A stretch of 7,116 nucleotides of DNA from Geobacter sp. (lineage in GTDB: Bacteria; Desulfobacterota; Desulfuromonadia; Geobacterales; Geobacteraceae): assembly GCA_003499925.1 (NCBI GenBank), contig DNRQ01000083.1, positions 2,518-9,633 of the forward strand, written 5' to 3'. Below, one piece after another: positions 4,455 to 7,116 of this stretch (position 1 is its first letter; each line of letters begins with the position of its first letter). Both the position numbers and the translations under genes were made by a program. Under the pieces are notes generated by a model. That model was not told the DNA's origin and ran no database searches. It was given only the letters and a program-made list of their open reading frames with translations.

Positions 4455-7022
4455 TTAGCGCGACTGCTGCCCGCGATGGTTTCTTCTGTTTGCTGCCGGA
4501 TTGATGGTGGTCGGGTCGCTGACCGTGTTGTTCGAGGTGTTGTAATCCCCTCCGCCCGAGACGCTGGCTGTATTGATTACCGAAGAGGGAGCATGCCTCC
4601 AGACCTCGACGATCAGCATGATCGGCGGATAGCTGGAACCGGCCGCCAGCGCGTTGCTGCGCGTGCAGCTGAGGGTGCTGAGTCGACAGCTCCACCCCTG
4701 TCCATTGATGGCTGTGGCCGTCAGGCCGCGCGGCAGCAGGTCTACTACCTTCACCGCACCCCGGGTCGGACCGCTCCCCTTGTTGCTTGCCGTGATCAGG
4801 TAGCCCTCGCGGCATCCCTTCCTGAAATTGCCCCTGTGGCTCTTGACGATGGTCAGATCTGCCAGCTTCGCCGCGGTGACGGCGATGCCGTTGGAGGTCC
4901 CGGTGATCGAGGCGGTCAGCGTGTCGGTGGCCGTGATGGTTCGGTTTCCCGGTTTGCTCAGGGTTGCCGGGAAGCTCCCCACGCCGCTGGTGAGCCTGGA
5001 GTCGGCGGGCAGGATGGCGGAGAGGTCACTGCTGCTGAAGCGCACCGTGCCGGTATAACCGGCTGCCGTGTTATTGGCGGCGTCCAGTGCCGTCACGGTG
5101 AATCTGATCGCCGAGCCTGCTGTTGCCGATGACGCTGCGGAGAGCGCGAAATGCGTCGCGCCGTAGCCTACGAAGGCCTGGATCCGGTTGTTATAGGTGT
5201 CAGCCACGTAGACCCTGGTCCCCATGGCATCAACCGTCACGCCGGCTGGAGCCCGGAACTGTCCGGGGCCGTCGCCGGAGCTGCCCCAATCCCCCAGAAA
5301 GGTCCCGGTGCTGCTGAAGACGACGATCCTGTTGTTCAAGGTGTCGGCCACATAGACGTTGCCGCTTCCGTCCACCGCCACGTCGGCGGGACGGTTGAGC
5401 TGGCCGGAGCCTGAGCCTGGGCCGGAGTTCCCCAAGGTCCGCAGGAACGCACCCGCGCCGGTGAAGACCTGGATCCTGCTGTTACCGGTGTCGGCCACGT
5501 AGACGTTGCCGCTTCTGTCCAGGGCCACGCCAAAGGGGCCGCTGAGCTGTCCCTCGCCGGAGCCGGAACTCCCAATGCTCCTTACGAACACCCCGGCGCC
5601 GGTGAAGACCTCGATCCTGTTGTTTCCGTTATTTACCACATGGATATTGCCGCCGGCGTCCAGCGCCGCGTCAGTTGGGTGCAGGAGCTGACCCGCGCCG
5701 GTGCCGGCACTCCCGATGCTCCTCAGGAATGCTCCTGACGGGCTGAATACCTCTATCCGGTCGTTGAAACTATCGGCCACGAAGACGTTGCCGCTTCCGC
5801 TGGCTGCGAGACCGTTGGGGAAATGGAGCTGGCCGTTGCCGGTGCCTATTCTCCCGATGGTCCTCAGGAATGCCCCTGCGCCGGTGAAGGCCTGGACCCT
5901 GTTGTTTTCGGTGTCGGCCACCAGGACGTTGCCGCTGCCGTCAAGCGCCACGCCGTTGGGAAGATGGAACTCTCCGTTGCCGGAGCCGCGGCTGGCCCAT
6001 TTGGCCGCGAACTCGCCGGTGCGGGTGAAGATGTCGACCCTGCCGTTATAACTGTCGCCCACGTAGATGTTGCCGCTCGGCGCCAGCGCCACCCCCTTGG
6101 GATACTGGAGTTCTCCGTCGCCGGCGCCCGGGCTTCCCATCGTCCTGAGAAAAACCCCGGTACTGGTAAAGAGCTGGATCCTGTGGTTGTAGCTATCGAC
6201 CACGTAGACGTTGTTGCTGCCGTCCAGGGCGACGTCGGTGGGGACGCTGAGCTGGCCGTCGCCGGTGCCGGAACTTCCGATGCTCCTCACGAAGCTCCCT
6301 GCACTGGTGAATACCGCAATCCTGTTGTTGCCGGCATCCGCCACATACAACTGGCCGATGCCGTCCACCGCCATGCCAAGCGGCGCCGAGAATTGCCCGT
6401 TTCCGGCGCCTCGGCTCCCGATGGTCCTGACGAACTCCCCTTGGGCGGTGAAGATCTGGATCCTGGCATTCGCCGAATCCGCTACGTACAGGTTGCCGCT
6501 CCCGTCCAGCACCACGTCGTCGGGATAGGCGAGCTGTTCATCGGGGGGGGAGCCGATGCCGCCTATGGTCCTGACAAACTCCCCGGAGCTGGTGAAGAGT
6601 TGGATCCTGTGGTTAAAGGTATCCGCAACGTAGAGGTCGCCGTTGCCGCCCAGCGCTATGCCGTGGGGCCAGCCGAGCTGCCCGTCGCCCGGCCCGGGGC
6701 TCCCTATGGTCCGAAGGTACGCCCCGGCGCTGCTGAACACCTTGACACAGCCGTTACCCGAATCGACCACGTGAACGTTCCCGCTACTGTCTATCGCCAC
6801 GCCATAGGGGCCGTTCACTTCCCCCGGCAGGCCGATGGGAGCAAAGAAATGATATCTTGCGCCCCATTCCAGCAGGTAATCGCCGGGGGCCGCCTGGGCG
6901 GACTGCATGGATAAGAGCGGGGTTAGCATCAACAGCAGAAGCAGCGATAGCGTCTGTATCAGGTGTTTTCCCATTCTACGACAGCAACCGGGGACCGCTT
7001 TTTGAAACTCGTGCCGATTCAT
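4455..7022 (-). CDS. Secreted NHL-repeat beta-propeller protein with Ig-like and DUF11 domains
   Basis: An 855-residue exported protein from the chosen start. A Sec signal peptide has a basic n-region, a leucine-rich core at about 20-37 and a likely cut after AQA near 44. Twelve NHL repeats of about 47 residues (about 54-620) share the pattern IGS-GDGQL-P-GVALDGSGNVYVAD, then N-RIQVF. NHL repeats form six-bladed propellers, so twelve suggest two in tandem. An Ig-like beta-sandwich follows (about 624-717, with FTVTALDAANN), then a DUF11 domain (about 721-840) carrying the family's cysteine pair, Cys779 and Cys786, and ending NTASVSGGG. A short basic tail follows. No membrane anchor, LPXTG or PEP-CTERM signal is seen. 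ATG 7022 has AAAGGGG five bases upstream; ATG 7082 (20 residues longer, weaker AGGA upstream) is the main alternative. NHL propellers bind proteins, RNA or glycans; the ligand here is unknown, and a surface or matrix role is inferred. Confidence 0.88.
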   Translation of the reverse strand: MNRHEFQKAVPGCCRRMGKHLIQTLSLLLLLMLTPLLSMQSAQAAPGDYLLEWGARYHFFAPIGLPGEVNGPYGVAIDSSGNVHVVDSGNGCVKVFSSAGAYLRTIGSPGPGDGQLGWPHGIALGGNGDLYVADTFNHRIQLFTSSGEFVRTIGGIGSPPDEQLAYPDDVVLDGSGNLYVADSANARIQIFTAQGEFVRTIGSRGAGNGQFSAPLGMAVDGIGQLYVADAGNNRIAVFTSAGSFVRSIGSSGTGDGQLSVPTDVALDGSNNVYVVDSYNHRIQLFTSTGVFLRTMGSPGAGDGELQYPKGVALAPSGNIYVGDSYNGRVDIFTRTGEFAAKWASRGSGNGEFHLPNGVALDGSGNVLVADTENNRVQAFTGAGAFLRTIGRIGTGNGQLHFPNGLAASGSGNVFVADSFNDRIEVFSPSGAFLRSIGSAGTGAGQLLHPTDAALDAGGNIHVVNNGNNRIEVFTGAGVFVRSIGSSGSGEGQLSGPFGVALDRSGNVYVADTGNSRIQVFTGAGAFLRTLGNSGPGSGSGQLNRPADVAVDGSGNVYVADTLNNRIVVFSSTGTFLGDWGSSGDGPGQFRAPAGVTVDAMGTRVYVADTYNNRIQAFVGYGATHFALSAASSATAGSAIRFTVTALDAANNTAAGYTGTVRFSSSDLSAILPADSRLTSGVGSFPATLSKPGNRTITATDTLTASITGTSNGIAVTAAKLADLTIVKSHRGNFRKGCREGYLITASNKGSGPTRGAVKVVDLLPRGLTATAINGQGWSCRLSTLSCTRSNALAAGSSYPPIMLIVEVWRHAPSSVINTASVSGGGDYNTSNNTVSDPTTINPAANRRNHRGQQSR
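5163..6851 (-). repeat. Twelve tandem NHL-coding repeats, period about 141 bp
   Basis: The beta-propeller part of the secreted protein is a coding tandem array. Most units are exactly 47 codons; the third has 48 and the eleventh 49. DNA similarity remains high in the conserved strand, for example 5344-5384 against 5491-5531 differ at about five of 41 positions, while the stretches between are more diverged. The pattern indicates ancient amplification rather than a recent identical expansion. Confidence 0.85.
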
Positions 7023-7027
7023 AAAAA

Positions 7028-7034
7028 CCCCTTT
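7028..7034 (-). promoter_or_regulatory. Ribosome binding site deciding the NHL gene start
   Basis: AAAGGGG on the minus strand, separated by five T residues from ATG 7022. This start also gives a signal peptide of ordinary length. The upstream in-frame ATG 7082 has a weaker AGGA and would add 20 hydrophilic residues before the signal peptide. The promoter lies outside or at the edge of the window. Confidence 0.55.
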
Positions 7035-7116
7035 CATGCTTTCTCTGGCATGTTGCATCGTGGGTTGGATTCGCTTTGTCATGCACTTTCCTGATTAGTA
7101 CCAATCTCCCGCCTGG

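Noticed and set aside
4384..4460. Possible frameshift at the end of the NHL gene, since another minus frame stays open to 4384
   Set aside because: The DUF11 domain is complete in the called frame, and the alternative extension resembles no known domain.
5823..6914. Plus-strand frame of 363 codons opposite the NHL gene, with repeats such as VAGAG and DPVV
   Set aside because: The repeats are the antisense image of the 141-bp NHL coding repeats; no ribosome binding site or family similarity is seen.

Overview
The window holds three genes, all on the minus strand, so transcription runs from high to low coordinates. The high GC content and strong G/C bias at third codon positions, the fused acyl-CoA mutase, the secreted NHL-repeat protein with a DUF11 domain, and the G/C-tract inverted repeats in every gap all suggest a Geobacter-like member of the Desulfuromonadota. 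This assignment is an inference from gene content and is not proven by the sequence.

Layout in transcription order. (1) 7022-4455: a secreted protein with a Sec signal peptide, twelve NHL beta-propeller repeats, one Ig-like beta-sandwich domain and one C-terminal DUF11 domain. (2) 4454-4036: a gap of about 420 bases with a REP/BIME-like inverted repeat (4205-4312), a small hairpin, and a good sigma70-type promoter (4131-4103) for the next gene. (3) 4035-3511: a gamma-class carbonic anhydrase-like (CamH/PaaY-type) protein with all three histidine metal ligands. (4) 3510-3272: a leader with a second long G/C-tract inverted repeat and small overlapping reading frames. (5) 3271-128: icmF, a fused adenosylcobalamin-dependent acyl-CoA mutase made of a B12-binding domain, a MeaB-like GTPase chaperone and a mutase domain in one chain. 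(6) 127-1: a five-copy GGGGCTA tract directly after the icmF stop, then a hairpin with a G-rich tail.

The carbonic anhydrase-like gene and icmF are adjacent, co-directional and may be co-expressed in acyl-CoA metabolism. IcmF would interconvert branched and linear acyl-CoAs with its built-in GTPase looking after the cofactor. The gamma-CA homologue could supply bicarbonate or, by analogy with PaaY, hydrolyse stray CoA thioesters. The NHL protein looks unrelated and works outside the cytoplasm.

The least ordinary material is non-coding. Five units of one hairpin-plus-G-rich-tail repeat design occupy all three intergenic spaces, and a telomere-like quadruplex-forming tract lies in the 3' end of the icmF transcript. 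I see no strong evidence for a wholly new multi-gene system.
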